Positions 37,311 through 46,111 of a DNA stretch of 64,000 nucleotides are shown here, piece after piece. Made by a program: the position numbers and the translations under genes. The notes under the pieces are model-generated. The model did not search any database and had not been told where the DNA came from. It saw only the letters and a program-made list of their open reading frames with translations. Origin of the DNA: Bacillus sp. es.036 (GTDB lineage: Bacteria > Bacillota > Bacilli > Bacillales > Guptibacillaceae); NCBI RefSeq assembly GCF_002563635.1, contig NZ_PDIZ01000001.1, forward strand, positions 2,232,001-2,296,000, written 5' to 3'. Each line of letters starts with the position of its first letter. Positions within the stretch are counted from its first letter, which is position 1.

Positions 37311-37332
37311 TATCCCGGTCAAAGCCGGGATA
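37311..37332 (-). other. Stem-loop between fadR and fadB
   Basis: Perfect 8-bp stem TATCCCGG/CCGGGATA with a six-base loop, with no T-run after it. Likely an mRNA stabiliser or processing site rather than a terminator. Confidence 0.55.
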
Positions 37333-37337
37333 TCTAT

Positions 37338-37931
37338 TTATTTGCTTAAGCCGTTAATCAAAAGGTGATGAAGCGGCTTAGCAAGTGGTTCCAATTCGAA
37401 CTTGTGGTCTTTCATGACCCAGTTTGTGACGGTTTCATCAAGTGTTCCAAAGATCATTTGTCTAGCGAGGCGAATATCTAATTCCTCTATAAATAATCCT
37501 GACTTAATCCCCTCATGCAAGATGTGATCCACAAGCGTTAAGTATTTTTTTAATACTTCGCCGATTTGTGCGCGAAGAGCTTTGTTCGTCTGTCTTAATT
37601 CTAACTGAGTTACAATTGCAAGTTCATAGTCAGAACCAAGATGTTTGAAATGCATATCGATCAGCGTAAACAATTTATCCATTGCATTCTCTTTTTTCGC
37701 AATTTGTTCTTCTGTCTTATCGATAAAGCTTCCCATTTTTTTCTGAAATAACGAAATGAGCAGATCTTCTTTATTTTTAAAATAAAGATAAATCGTACCG
37801 TCTGCCACTCCAGCTTCACGCGCTATTTTAGATACCTGCGCCTGGTGATACCCATTCTGGGCAATGACTACAACGGCTGCATCAATAATCTTATCGTATT
37901 TCGGACCCCTTTTTTTCCCCTTTTCTACCAT
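37338..37931 (-). CDS. fadR: FadR, TetR-family repressor of fatty-acid degradation
   Basis: A 197-residue regulator. I start it at 37929-37931 with AAAGGAG 8 nt upstream; a longer ORF start lies over the operator. The N-terminal HTH (YDKIIDAAVVVIAQNGYHQAQVSKIAREAGVADGTIYLYFKNKEDL, residues 12-56) is the standard TetR pattern, followed by a helical acyl-CoA-binding domain. Long-chain acyl-CoA releases it from DNA. It sits between lcfA and fadB as in B. subtilis. The operator lies in front of this gene and overlaps its promoter region, so it represses itself and the genes after it. Confidence 0.95.
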   Translation of the reverse strand: MVEKGKKRGPKYDKIIDAAVVVIAQNGYHQAQVSKIAREAGVADGTIYLYFKNKEDLLISLFQKKMGSFIDKTEEQIAKKENAMDKLFTLIDMHFKHLGSDYELAIVTQLELRQTNKALRAQIGEVLKKYLTLVDHILHEGIKSGLFIEELDIRLARQMIFGTLDETVTNWVMKDHKFELEPLAKPLHHLLINGLSK

Positions 37932-37972
37932 ATGAAGTTCTCCTTTATTCTTTATCCGGCACTCACATAAAA

Positions 37973-37992
37973 ATGAATGAGTGTTCATTCAT
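37973..37992. promoter_or_regulatory. FadR operator
   Basis: ATGAATGA-GTGT-TCATTCAT, a perfect palindrome matching the Bacillus FadR consensus ATGAATGA-N4-TCATTCAT. It starts 7 nt downstream of the -10 box, over the transcription start. Confidence 0.92.
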
Positions 37993-37998
37993 AATCTT

Positions 37999-38028
37999 AT
38001 TGTAGCGATATGATCACAACATTGTCAA
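37999..38028 (-). promoter_or_regulatory. Sigma-A promoter of fadR-fadB-etfBA
   Basis: TTGACA (38023-38028), 18-nt spacer and TACAAT (37999-38004) on the minus strand, next to the FadR operator. It shows that the genes from fadR onwards can be transcribed apart from lcfA. Confidence 0.8.
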
Positions 38029-38158
38029 CATTAGATTTCTGAACGAGCGCTCGGTTGGAATCAGGAGCTTTTTCGCAAGTCAATCATACCACAAAAAAGC
38101 AGAAATGTGCGAATTTTTCCAGAATAATCGTAACTTTTTCTATCATTCTAAGGATATA

Positions 38159-38193
38159 AAAGAAAACCAACCGCTAAAGCGATTGGTTTTCTT
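38159..38193 (-). terminator. Rho-independent terminator of lcfA
   Basis: Stem AGAAAACCAACCGC/GCGATTGGTTTTCT (one G-T pair) with a short loop, T-rich on the minus strand, overlapping the end of lcfA. Confidence 0.85.
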
Positions 38194-39865
38194 TTGCTCT
38201 CTCTTCATCGACAAGCACTCGTCGCAAAATCTTCCCAACTGTCGTTTTAGGAAGCTCCTCCCTAAATTCATACAATCTTGGCACTTTATAAGCCGCTAAA
38301 TAGCGACGGCAATGCTGATTTAACTCATCCTCTGTTACATGTGCAGTGTTCTTTAACACGACAAACGCTTTTACCGTTTCACCGCGATAAGCATCCGGTA
38401 CACCAATAATCACAGCTTCTTGAACAGCAGGGTGCTCATATAAAATTTCTTCAACTTCTCTAGGATATATATTATAACCGCCAGCAATGATCATGTCTTT
38501 TTTTCGGTCCACGACATAGAAGTAACCTTTTTCATCTCGATAAGCCATATCTCCAGTGTATAGCCAACCATCTTTTAACACAGCTGATGTTTCATCTGGT
38601 CGATTCCAATAGCCCTTCATCACTTGAGGACCTTTTACAATAAGTTCTCCTATTTCCTTTATCTCAGCCTCTTCATCAGCTGCATTGACAATCTTCGCAT
38701 CCGTATCAGGCCACGGAAGCCCTATGCTCCCAACGACTGTACCATCCAAAGGGTTGGAATGAGTAACAGGTGAGGATTCTGTTAACCCATAGCCCTCAAC
38801 AAGGCGACCGCTTATTTTTTCTTGAAAATTTTGTTGAACTTCAATTGGAAGCGGAGCTGATCCACTTATACAAGCCTTGATTGATGATAAATCATATCGA
38901 TCAATATCAGGATCATTCAGTAAAGATATATAGATAGTGGGGGCGCCGGGGAAAAGAGTCGGTTTTTGTTTTTGGATTGTTTTCAACGTATCCTTTGGCT
39001 CAAATTTAGGAAGAATGATCATTTTTGCCGCATACATAATTGATAAATTCATTACGCAAGTCATTCCATACACGTGGAAAAATGGGAGAATTCCTAGCAC
39101 ACGTTCTTCACCATACTTCGCATCATGAATCCAGTGCTTACATTGCATTGTATTAACCACAAGATTGAAGTGAGTGAGCATTACCCCTTTTGCAAGACCC
39201 GTTGTACCGCCGGTATATTGAAGAAGAGCAAGGTCTTCTTTTACATTAACATCTATCTCTATCTCTTCATCCTTACCAGATGCTACCCATTCTTGAAACG
39301 TATGAATTTGATTTGTAGAAGGCATTTCCACAAGCAATCCTTGTTTCTTCTGTTTTTGTACTAAAGGATAAAGCATATTCTTAGGAAATGGTAAGTAATC
39401 TTGGATTTTTGTTACAATAATATGCTGCAATACCGTTTGATCTTTTACCTTCAAAACCTTAGGTAAGACGAGGTCAAGGCATATCATCATATCTGCTTGA
39501 GAATCTTTTAGCTGATGTTCAAGCTCTCTTTCCATATAAAGAGGATTCGTTTGGACAACGACCCCTCCAGCCATCAGAACAGCATAATAACTAATAACTG
39601 CCTGAGGACAGTTTGGCAGCATAATCGAAACTCTACCACCCTTTTTGAGACCATTTTCACGCAATGAATTTGCGAGACGTCTTGAGCGCGTATGAAGTTC
39701 TTGATAAGTTAGTTCTTTTCCAAGGAAATGAACGGCTTTTTTGTTAGGATGCTTTGAAGCTGCATCAACAAGATAAGCATGAAGAGGCTTTTCCTCATAT
39801 TCAATTGAGGTCGGTACTCCTTCTTGATAAAAATTAAACCACTCTTTTTCGGGCATGTTCATCAT
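38174..39865 (-). CDS. lcfA: Long-chain fatty-acid-CoA ligase
   Basis: Activates fatty acids to acyl-CoA with ATP. I start at 39863-39865 (563 residues); GGGAGG lies 11 nt upstream, and a 26-codon upstream ORF extension is not conserved in type. AMP-binding motifs: LLQYTGGTTGLAKGVMLTH (about 218-236), EGYGLTESSPVTH (about 365-377), YTGDMAYRDEKGYFYVVDRKKDMIIAGGYNIYP (about 450-482), and KTTVGKILRR near the C terminus. First gene of the fatty-acid block, followed by fadR. Confidence 0.95.
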   Translation of the reverse strand: MMNMPEKEWFNFYQEGVPTSIEYEEKPLHAYLVDAASKHPNKKAVHFLGKELTYQELHTRSRRLANSLRENGLKKGGRVSIMLPNCPQAVISYYAVLMAGGVVVQTNPLYMERELEHQLKDSQADMMICLDLVLPKVLKVKDQTVLQHIIVTKIQDYLPFPKNMLYPLVQKQKKQGLLVEMPSTNQIHTFQEWVASGKDEEIEIDVNVKEDLALLQYTGGTTGLAKGVMLTHFNLVVNTMQCKHWIHDAKYGEERVLGILPFFHVYGMTCVMNLSIMYAAKMIILPKFEPKDTLKTIQKQKPTLFPGAPTIYISLLNDPDIDRYDLSSIKACISGSAPLPIEVQQNFQEKISGRLVEGYGLTESSPVTHSNPLDGTVVGSIGLPWPDTDAKIVNAADEEAEIKEIGELIVKGPQVMKGYWNRPDETSAVLKDGWLYTGDMAYRDEKGYFYVVDRKKDMIIAGGYNIYPREVEEILYEHPAVQEAVIIGVPDAYRGETVKAFVVLKNTAHVTEDELNQHCRRYLAAYKVPRLYEFREELPKTTVGKILRRVLVDEERAKENQSL

Positions 39866-40099
39866 TTTTTCATCAACCTCCCTTTCACGTCTCCTTCCAA
39901 CCAAAAATCTCTCTATATGATAATTATAATGAAAACGCTTCAATTATCCTATCTTTTTTTGATTTTTTTGAATACAATGGCATTTTCCGTCGTAAAAGGG
40001 AGACAAGTTTAGTAAAATAGTTTGGTTTCATACAAAGCGTTTCATAGCTTTAATCAAAAAGGATGATCTGTCCCAAGCCTCTTAATTGATCTATATCTA

Positions 40100-40137
40100 A
40101 AGAAAAGAAGAACAGGACCGGCCTGTTCTTCTTTTCA
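40100..40137 (-). terminator. Rho-independent terminator after the yshE-coupled peptide
   Basis: Stem AAAAGAAGAACAGG/CCTGTTCTTCTTTT with a four-base GC loop, then T-rich sequence on the minus strand. It ends the cvpA-polX-mutS2-yshE group. Confidence 0.88.
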
Positions 40138-40138
40138 A

Positions 40139-40222
40139 TCAAACAAAATAAATCAAATATATAATTCCCGCAATAAAAAAGATCCCTGATACGACCATTA
40201 GAACTTTCCATAATGTTTCCAT
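40139..40222 (-). CDS. Small membrane peptide coupled to yshE
   Basis: A 27-codon ORF not large enough for routine calling. GAGGAG begins right after the yshE stop codon and lies 6 nt before its ATG, so it is likely translated by coupling. The product is METLWKV followed by an uninterrupted hydrophobic stretch to the C terminus, consistent with one membrane helix (about residues 7-27). A terminator comes two nt after the stop codon. I do not know a described homologue. The ribosome site, coupling and terminator placement all argue that it is real. Confidence 0.65.
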   Translation of the reverse strand: METLWKVLMVVSGIFFIAGIIYLIYFV

Positions 40223-40234
40223 AATGTGCTCCTC

Positions 40235-40642
40235 TTACGAAATCCCTGCACCAATGACAAAGGACAGTCCAATCGAAATAACCATTGATATAAATCCTAC
40301 TGCCCGATTATCCGCTGCAATTTCTTTATCGATTCGAAATTTAGGTGTCAAAAATTCAAAAGTAAAATACCCAATTAACAATAAAACAAAACCAAAAACG
40401 CCCCATCCCATCATTGTGACGAGAGAATCGTTGTGCTCAATCGAAAAGCGAAAAATGTTGGCGATTCCAAAGATTTTCCCGCCTGTAGCCATAGATACGG
40501 CGAGGTTTCCTCTTTGGATTTCTTCCCAGTTACGATAAGATGTCACAAATTCAAAGACTGATAAAAACACGATCATGCAAACAATGACAACACTATAATT
40601 TGCTGCGGTTTGAAATGCTACACTATCCCAAAGTTGTTCCAT
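40235..40642 (-). CDS. yshE: YshE, DUF350 membrane protein
   Basis: 135 residues with four predicted membrane segments (about 14-34, 44-62, 77-100 and 112-132), of the DUF350 family. It contains GNLAVSMATGGKIFGIANIFRF. Located between mutS2 and lcfA as in B. subtilis. The function of DUF350 is unknown. It lies 17 nt downstream of mutS2 and is followed by a coupled small membrane peptide. Confidence 0.88.
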   Translation of the reverse strand: MEQLWDSVAFQTAANYSVVIVCMIVFLSVFEFVTSYRNWEEIQRGNLAVSMATGGKIFGIANIFRFSIEHNDSLVTMMGWGVFGFVLLLIGYFTFEFLTPKFRIDKEIAADNRAVGFISMVISIGLSFVIGAGIS

Positions 40643-40659
40643 CGTGTAAAATCCTTTCT

Positions 40660-43005
40660 CTACTTCAGTTCAACGACGGTCACACCACCGCCACCTTCAT
40701 TCATACCACCCATACGAAGGTTTTTTACTCTCGAATGACGTTTCAACCATTCATGAACACCTTTTCTTAGGGCTCCAGTGCCTTTTCCGTGAATGATTGA
40801 AACCTGATGATATCCAGCAAGTAAGGCATCATCAATGTAGCGCTCTACTTCCATTTGTGCATCTTCGTATCTTTTGCCTCTTAAATCGAGCTCCGTTTTA
40901 ACCTGGCTATTATTTCCTCGCACCGTAACGAACGGTTTTCGTTCTACTGCTGGCTTGGATTTAATTGCTTCAAGATCATTTGCTTTTACCGTCATTTTCA
41001 TAATTCCTAGTTGAACCTGGTATTCGTTCTTTCCTACTTTTTCGACGATATGTCCTTTTTGATTAAAACTAATTACTTTTACTTCATCACCAGGTTCATA
41101 AGTTTTTGCCTGCGCTTTTTTCGGTTTCGGCTTTGAAGACCTCAATTCAGGCTTTGCATCCTCAAGCTGTTTCTGGGCATCAATTAACTGATGCTCTTTT
41201 ACCGCGCCTTTTTGGAAAGTACGAAGATCGTGAATAATTCTCTTGGCCTGCTCCTGTGCTTTCTCTACTTCTTCGGCGGCTTTCTGTTCCGCTTCTTCAA
41301 AGAGTCGTTCACGCTGCTTTTCAAATTTCTCAAGCTGTGATTCCAGATCTTTTTTTAGTGATTCTGCTTCTTTTCTTAGATCAGACGCTCCCTGTCGATC
41401 CAATTCGGCCTGTTTCTGGCTATCTTCAAGGGAGGAAATCATTCGATCCACCTTATTGCTTTCGCTAGAAATTTGCGACTTAGCATCATCGATAATATCA
41501 TCCATTAGGCCAAGGCGTCTTGAAATTTCAAATGCATTGCTTCGACCAGGTACGCCAATTAATAGTCGATAGGTAGGGCGTAACGTCTCTACATCAAATT
41601 CTACACTCGCATTCATAACACCTTCACGATTGTAAGCATACGCTTTTAATTCGCTATAATGGGTCGTTGCAATCACTCTCGATCCACGGTTATACACATA
41701 ATCAAGGATTGAGATCGCTAGTGCAGCACCTTCCTGTGGATCAGTTCCCGCACCAAGCTCATCAAAAAGAACGAGACTATTGTGATCAATATTTTTTAAA
41801 ATCTGAACAATGTTCGTCATGTGAGAAGAGAATGTGCTCAAGCTCTGTTCAATAGACTGTTCATCACCAATGTCTGCAAAGATATTCTGAAAAACTGCCA
41901 TCGTGGAGCCTTCATCAGCCGGAATATGTAATCCGGATTGAGCCATAAGTGTAAGAAGACCAGCAGTTTTAAGCGTTACGGTTTTCCCTCCCGTGTTTGG
42001 CCCTGTGATGACGAGTGAAGAGTAATCTTTGCCAAGGTAAAGGGAAGAAGGTACAACTTGATCTTGAGGTAGAAGCGGATGACGGCCCTGCCTAATTTCA
42101 AGTTCGCCTTCATCATTCATCGAAGGGTTTGTTGCTTTTAATTCATTTGCATATAGAGCACGTGCAAATATAAAGTCAATATCGGCTAACACCTCGACAT
42201 TGTGTCGAAGCGTATGAGAAGCTTCTGATACGCTTCCTGTTAGCTGAGTTAAGATCCGCTCGATTTCAAGCTTTTCTTTCACTTTTACTTCTTTCAACTG
42301 ATTATTGATTGAAACAACCGATTGAGGTTCAATAAATAATGTTGCACCCGAAGATGATTGATCGTGAACCATTCCACCAAATGAACCTCTGTACTCCTGC
42401 TTCACTGGAATCACGTAGCGTTCATTTCGAATCGTAACGAGCGCATCAGAAAGCATTTTTCTTGTGCTTGACGAGCGAATGAGACTTTCTAACTTCTCTC
42501 GGACGCGTGACTCAAAACTTCGCAGCTGCGTTCTTAAGCGTCGTAATGCATCGCTCGCTGAATCGAGCACTTCTCCATCCTGATCGATACAGGCGTTAAT
42601 TTCTTTTTCAAGATCCGTCTCTGGTATAATTTGGTGAACTAAACCTCCTAGAAGAGGTAGCTCAACACCATCATCAATCATATTTTCAAGAAAGGTTTTA
42701 AAACGACGTCCTCCATAAATAGTGCTGGAAATATCGAGTAATTCAGAAGGATTTAACGTGCCACCAATCTCAGCGCGCTTCACACTTTGTCTAATGTCAC
42801 GTATTCCTCCTAGCGGAGCCTGTCCGCGAAGGCGAATCACTTTTCTTCCTTCTTCTGTCCCTTCCAACTGATGATTCACATCTTCAAGTGAAAATAAAGG
42901 CGTCAATTGTTCAACTTTCTGCTTACCTAATGAGGATGAAACGTGTTTCCCTAATCGTTCTTTTACTTTATCGTATTCAAGTAGCCGTAATACTCTTTTC
43001 TGCAA
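40660..43005 (-). CDS. mutS2: MutS2, ribosome-rescue and DNA-binding ATPase
   Basis: 781 residues, the normal MutS2 length. The core has [17 protein letters not shown] (Walker A, about 334-350), [21 protein letters not shown], and [17 protein letters not shown], with the ABC-type ATPase features. A long coiled coil is at about 515-615. The C-terminal Smr endonuclease domain is at about 705-781, with [10 protein letters not shown] and [16 protein letters not shown]. In B. subtilis MutS2 senses collided ribosomes; older work links it to recombination control. Part of the cvpA-polX-mutS2-yshE group, lying 30 nt after polX. Confidence 0.97.
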   Translation of the reverse strand: MQKRVLRLLEYDKVKERLGKHVSSSLGKQKVEQLTPLFSLEDVNHQLEGTEEGRKVIRLRGQAPLGGIRDIRQSVKRAEIGGTLNPSELLDISSTIYGGRRFKTFLENMIDDGVELPLLGGLVHQIIPETDLEKEINACIDQDGEVLDSASDALRRLRTQLRSFESRVREKLESLIRSSSTRKMLSDALVTIRNERYVIPVKQEYRGSFGGMVHDQSSSGATLFIEPQSVVSINNQLKEVKVKEKLEIERILTQLTGSVSEASHTLRHNVEVLADIDFIFARALYANELKATNPSMNDEGELEIRQGRHPLLPQDQVVPSSLYLGKDYSSLVITGPNTGGKTVTLKTAGLLTLMAQSGLHIPADEGSTMAVFQNIFADIGDEQSIEQSLSTFSSHMTNIVQILKNIDHNSLVLFDELGAGTDPQEGAALAISILDYVYNRGSRVIATTHYSELKAYAYNREGVMNASVEFDVETLRPTYRLLIGVPGRSNAFEISRRLGLMDDIIDDAKSQISSESNKVDRMISSLEDSQKQAELDRQGASDLRKEAESLKKDLESQLEKFEKQRERLFEEAEQKAAEEVEKAQEQAKRIIHDLRTFQKGAVKEHQLIDAQKQLEDAKPELRSSKPKPKKAQAKTYEPGDEVKVISFNQKGHIVEKVGKNEYQVQLGIMKMTVKANDLEAIKSKPAVERKPFVTVRGNNSQVKTELDLRGKRYEDAQMEVERYIDDALLAGYHQVSIIHGKGTGALRKGVHEWLKRHSRVKNLRMGGMNEGGGGVTVVELK

Positions 43006-43035
43006 TGGTCGTTCCTCCTAAAAAACGGAATATAA

Positions 43036-44751
43036 TTAGTGATGCCGATGAAAGAAAGCTTCCAGATCTTTTGGCGTATACGTATTTAAGACGCTCTCTT
43101 TACGCAGCCATCCTCTTCTTCCAGCTGCTACACCAATTTCCATATGTTCAAGCATGTCCATATGATGGGCATCTGTATTTATCATTATTTTAACATGATT
43201 GTCTTGTGCTTTTTGAAGCCATTCAGCTGCAAGATCTAAACGGTTTGGATTCGCATTTAACTCAAGTGCAGTTCCCGTCTCTTTTGCAAGTTTAATTAGC
43301 TTATCATGATCCAGAGCATACCCGTTTCTTCTTCCAAGTAATCTCCCAGATGGGTGTGCGATAAGATCTACATGGTGGCTTCTGAGCGCTGTTTCAAGCC
43401 GCTTCATAATCGTATCTTCGTCTTGAGAAAAGGACGAATGAATTGAAGCGATGACGAAATCCATTTCAGCAAGCAGCTGATCGTCATAATCTAGTGTACC
43501 ATCTGGCAAAATATCCATTTCGACTCCAGCAAATATTTTGAAGTCTGTCCATTTTTTGTTCAGTCGGTTAATTTCTTCTCTTTGTTCACGTAACCTCTCT
43601 GGTGTTAATCCATTTGCAACTTTTAAATACTGTGAATGATCCGTAATTGCGATATAAGAATAGCCCTTATCCCTAGCACGTTCAGCCATATCTTCTATCG
43701 TATATGCCCCATCGCTCCAGGTAGAGTGCATATGTAGGTCACCTTTAATATCTTGTAATTGCACGAGATCAATCTTGTTTTTCTCTGCTTCTTCAATTTC
43801 GCCACGATCTTCACGAATTTCTGGGGGAATATAAGCGAGCCCAAAATGACCATAAAATTCTTTCTCATTTTCAAACGTGATGACTTCGCCTGTTTCAACA
43901 GACTCTACTCCATATTCACTAATTTTCTCGCCTTTCTTCTTAGCAATTTGTCTCATCTTCACATTATGAGCTTGTGAACCAGTAAAATGGTGTAGGGTTG
44001 AAGCGAATTCTTCTGGCTTTACAAGTCTAAAATCTACCGAGACACCATATTCATCATCTAGCTCAAGCGTGATTTTCGTATCTCCTTTGACGATGATTTT
44101 TGAAATCCCTTCTAGTTCAAGGAGTTTTTCTGATACATCAGCAGAAGCAGTCGTAGCAATAATAAAGTCGAGGTCTTTAATGGTTTCCCTCACACGACGC
44201 AAACTGCCTGCCCGTGCAAACTTTTCGATTTGCTCCAATTCACTTAGTTGTCGTTCAATCTTTTCTGCAAGTGGAAGCATGTAAGCAATTGAAAGTCGCT
44301 CAGGTCGTTTTCCTGCTTCTTCGATCGCCTCTAAGATCTTCTCCTCACTTTTCTTTCCAAACCCAGGAAGTTCTTGAATTTGTTGCGCTTCACATGCGTT
44401 TTTTAATGTAGCCATATCAATAACACCAAGTTCTTTGTAGAGCTTAGCCAGTTTTTTTCCACCAAGACCTGGTAATTTCAATAAAGGTACAAGACCAGAC
44501 GGCACTTCATTTTTCAAAGTCTCAAGCGTTTCTGACTCGCCATTTTCAAGAATCTCGTTTATGACCGCTGCCGTCCCTTTTCCAATTCCATTAAGCTCAG
44601 CCGGATCTTCAATTTGTTCCATGCTCCGATCATCCGTTTCCAGCGCACGTGCCGCCTTACGAAAAGCTGATATTTTAAAAGGATTTTCTCCTTTAAGTTC
44701 CATATAAACCGCAATATCTTCTAAAAAACGAATCACATTCTTCTTATTCAT
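43036..44751 (-). CDS. polX: DNA polymerase/3'-5' exonuclease PolX
   Basis: Family X polymerase of 571 residues for base-excision and gap-filling repair. N-terminal HhH-containing 8-kDa-like region (GIGKGTAAVINEILENG, about 55-71, and LPGLGGKKLAKLYKEL), the nucleotidyltransferase domain (GSLRRVRETIKDLDFIIAT, about 182-200), then the PHP exonuclease domain (LKGDLHMHSTWSDGAYTIEDMAERA; HPSGRLLGRRNG; INTDAHHMDMLEHMEIG). The catalytic histidines and aspartates of PHP are intact. Separated from cvpA by repeats rather than tightly linked. Confidence 0.96.
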   Translation of the reverse strand: MNKKNVIRFLEDIAVYMELKGENPFKISAFRKAARALETDDRSMEQIEDPAELNGIGKGTAAVINEILENGESETLETLKNEVPSGLVPLLKLPGLGGKKLAKLYKELGVIDMATLKNACEAQQIQELPGFGKKSEEKILEAIEEAGKRPERLSIAYMLPLAEKIERQLSELEQIEKFARAGSLRRVRETIKDLDFIIATTASADVSEKLLELEGISKIIVKGDTKITLELDDEYGVSVDFRLVKPEEFASTLHHFTGSQAHNVKMRQIAKKKGEKISEYGVESVETGEVITFENEKEFYGHFGLAYIPPEIREDRGEIEEAEKNKIDLVQLQDIKGDLHMHSTWSDGAYTIEDMAERARDKGYSYIAITDHSQYLKVANGLTPERLREQREEINRLNKKWTDFKIFAGVEMDILPDGTLDYDDQLLAEMDFVIASIHSSFSQDEDTIMKRLETALRSHHVDLIAHPSGRLLGRRNGYALDHDKLIKLAKETGTALELNANPNRLDLAAEWLQKAQDNHVKIMINTDAHHMDMLEHMEIGVAAGRRGWLRKESVLNTYTPKDLEAFFHRHH

Positions 44752-44827
44752 CCCATACTTACCTCCATAAAAAGATCATTACTACTATCGTATCCATAAA
44801 CCCAAACAAATCCAATTATTTTTACTT

Positions 44828-44944
44828 GAAAAGCGGAAGCGCCTTGCTTATCCCCGACAAGCATAAGACGAGCCTATATGTGGCGCTCTTTGCCACAATT
44901 AGGATTGGCTTATGACCTCGAGGGGATAGGCGCTGCAGCTAGAC
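44828..44944. repeat. REP-like palindromic element, copy 1
   Basis: About 117 nt beginning GAAAAGCGGAAGCGCC and ending GGCGCTGCAGCTAGAC. The ends are an inverted repeat, and the middle differs from copy 2. Elements of this kind are scattered in intergenic regions of Bacillaceae genomes. Confidence 0.75.
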
Positions 44945-44946
44945 AT

Positions 44947-45065
44947 GAAAAGCGGAAGCGCCCCGTTTAGGTCCGACAAGCGCTGGAACCATTCGATTTG
45001 AACACGCTCTTTGTGTTCAGAGCGAAAGGTGAAGCGACTCGAGGACCTGGGCGCTGCAGCTAGAC
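44947..45065. repeat. REP-like palindromic element, copy 2
   Basis: About 119 nt in direct tandem with copy 1, sharing both ends and differing inside. The 44 bases at 44947-44990 are identical to copy 3. Confidence 0.75.
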
Positions 45066-45068
45066 ATT

Positions 45069-45112
45069 GAAAAGCGGAAGCGCCCCGTTTAGGTCCGACA
45101 AGCGCTGGAACC
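45069..45112. repeat. REP-like element, truncated copy 3
   Basis: 44 nt exactly equal to the left end of copy 2, then the sequence changes. The right half is missing, so this copy lost its 3' part or was interrupted at its insertion point near the cvpA terminator. Together the three copies fill most of the 399-nt gap between polX and cvpA. Confidence 0.75.
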
Positions 45113-45128
45113 TTTGTATTTACAAACA

Positions 45129-45155
45129 AATAACCCTTCTAGTTGAAGGGTTATG
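45129..45155 (-). terminator. Weak terminator-like hairpin after cvpA
   Basis: Stem AACCCTTC/GAAGGGTT with a short loop, followed by ATTTGTTTG on the minus strand. The T-run is broken, so termination is probably partial. Confidence 0.5.
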
Positions 45156-45693
45156 CGACATGGGTACTCCATAAATCTTTTATTTGTTCCGTTAACACCG
45201 GGGTATGTTTAACGATGCTTTCTGCAAGAAACGAATTTGAAATAGCTGTTTGGACCGTTTCATTTGGTACAAGTGCTGCAATAAATAGAAACAAGAACAC
45301 GACAATATATACTTCTACAAACCCTAGCACTCCTCCGAGCCAGCCGTTCACTGTTCTTAAGATAGGAAGATCAGCAAGAAAGTCGAGCATCGATCCGATA
45401 ATTTGCATGAGGATTTTGGTACCAAAGAACAATAGCGCAAACGCAATACCACTATAATAGGTGGCTTCTAAATTAATCGCTTCAAATACCATCGCAGTTG
45501 AAGAAGCTTCGTTTCCAAAGGATGGATATGGGATCCACAGCTTCAGATGAGGCGCAAGATCTTTAAAATACAGATAGGCCACTATAAACGAAACGATGAA
45601 TCCAACTAAATGAACAACTTGTAGGATCAGCCCTCTACGAAGACCAATAAGAAAACCTCCTACCAACACTATAAAAAGAATGAGATCAACCAT
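45151..45693 (-). CDS. cvpA: CvpA family membrane protein
   Basis: 180 residues with four predicted membrane segments (about 3-20, 27-45, 75-98 and 112-135), of the CvpA family. It shows the family opening VDLILFIVLVGGFLIGLRRGLI and central GIAFALLFFGTKI. It corresponds to yshB of B. subtilis. Immediately follows zapA by 6 nt. The molecular role is unknown. Confidence 0.88.
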   Translation of the reverse strand: MVDLILFIVLVGGFLIGLRRGLILQVVHLVGFIVSFIVAYLYFKDLAPHLKLWIPYPSFGNEASSTAMVFEAINLEATYYSGIAFALLFFGTKILMQIIGSMLDFLADLPILRTVNGWLGGVLGFVEVYIVVFLFLFIAALVPNETVQTAISNSFLAESIVKHTPVLTEQIKDLWSTHVA

Positions 45694-45699
45694 CTATCG

Positions 45700-45960
45700 T
45701 TATTCCTCTTCTCTCAGTTTTTTCTTTAAATCTTCAAGCTCTTTCTTAATCATGACGTAATCATTCACAATATTCACCGCTGTTAATACAGCAAGTCGCT
45801 TTGTATCTAAATAAGTATTTATTCCTTTAATCTCATTCATCTTCTCATCGACTAATTTCGAGACTTCAAGGATATGTTGATGACTTTTATCACCGACGAT
45901 TGTATATTGTTCACCATAGATTTCCACAGTTGTACGAACTTTACCACGACTGTCTGTCAC
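45700..45960 (-). CDS. zapA: ZapA, cell-division protein promoting FtsZ bundling
   Basis: 86 residues: an N-terminal beta-alpha globular head (VRTTVEIYGEQYTIVG) and a C-terminal coiled coil (about 55-86). The length matches B. subtilis ZapA, which is a little shorter than the E. coli form. It stabilises and aligns FtsZ filaments at the Z ring. GGAGG precedes the start at good spacing. Divergent from rnhC, whose start is 152 nt away. Confidence 0.93.
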   Translation of the reverse strand: MTDSRGKVRTTVEIYGEQYTIVGDKSHQHILEVSKLVDEKMNEIKGINTYLDTKRLAVLTAVNIVNDYVMIKKELEDLKKKLREEE

Positions 45961-46111
45961 CCCATAAGCCTCCTATCACGAGAAAGAATCCTAACTTGTA
46001 TCATAGCACGAAAATAAGTGTTTTTGAAATACAGCGCTCCCCAACCATTCTTCTTGGTTAACAGATTCTGATATAATAGGATGCAAGCATAGTTCACAAA
46101 GGAGTTTTGTT

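Noticed and set aside
37311-37332. Terminator between fadR and fadB
   Set aside because: The stem is good but no T-run follows on the minus strand.
39925-39950. CcpA (cre) site upstream of lcfA, TGAAAACGCTTCAA
   Set aside because: Close to the consensus but one position short in the right half; not strong enough to list as a feature.
44828-45112. CRISPR array
   Set aside because: Only two and a half long palindromic units in direct contact, without regular short spacers or cas genes.
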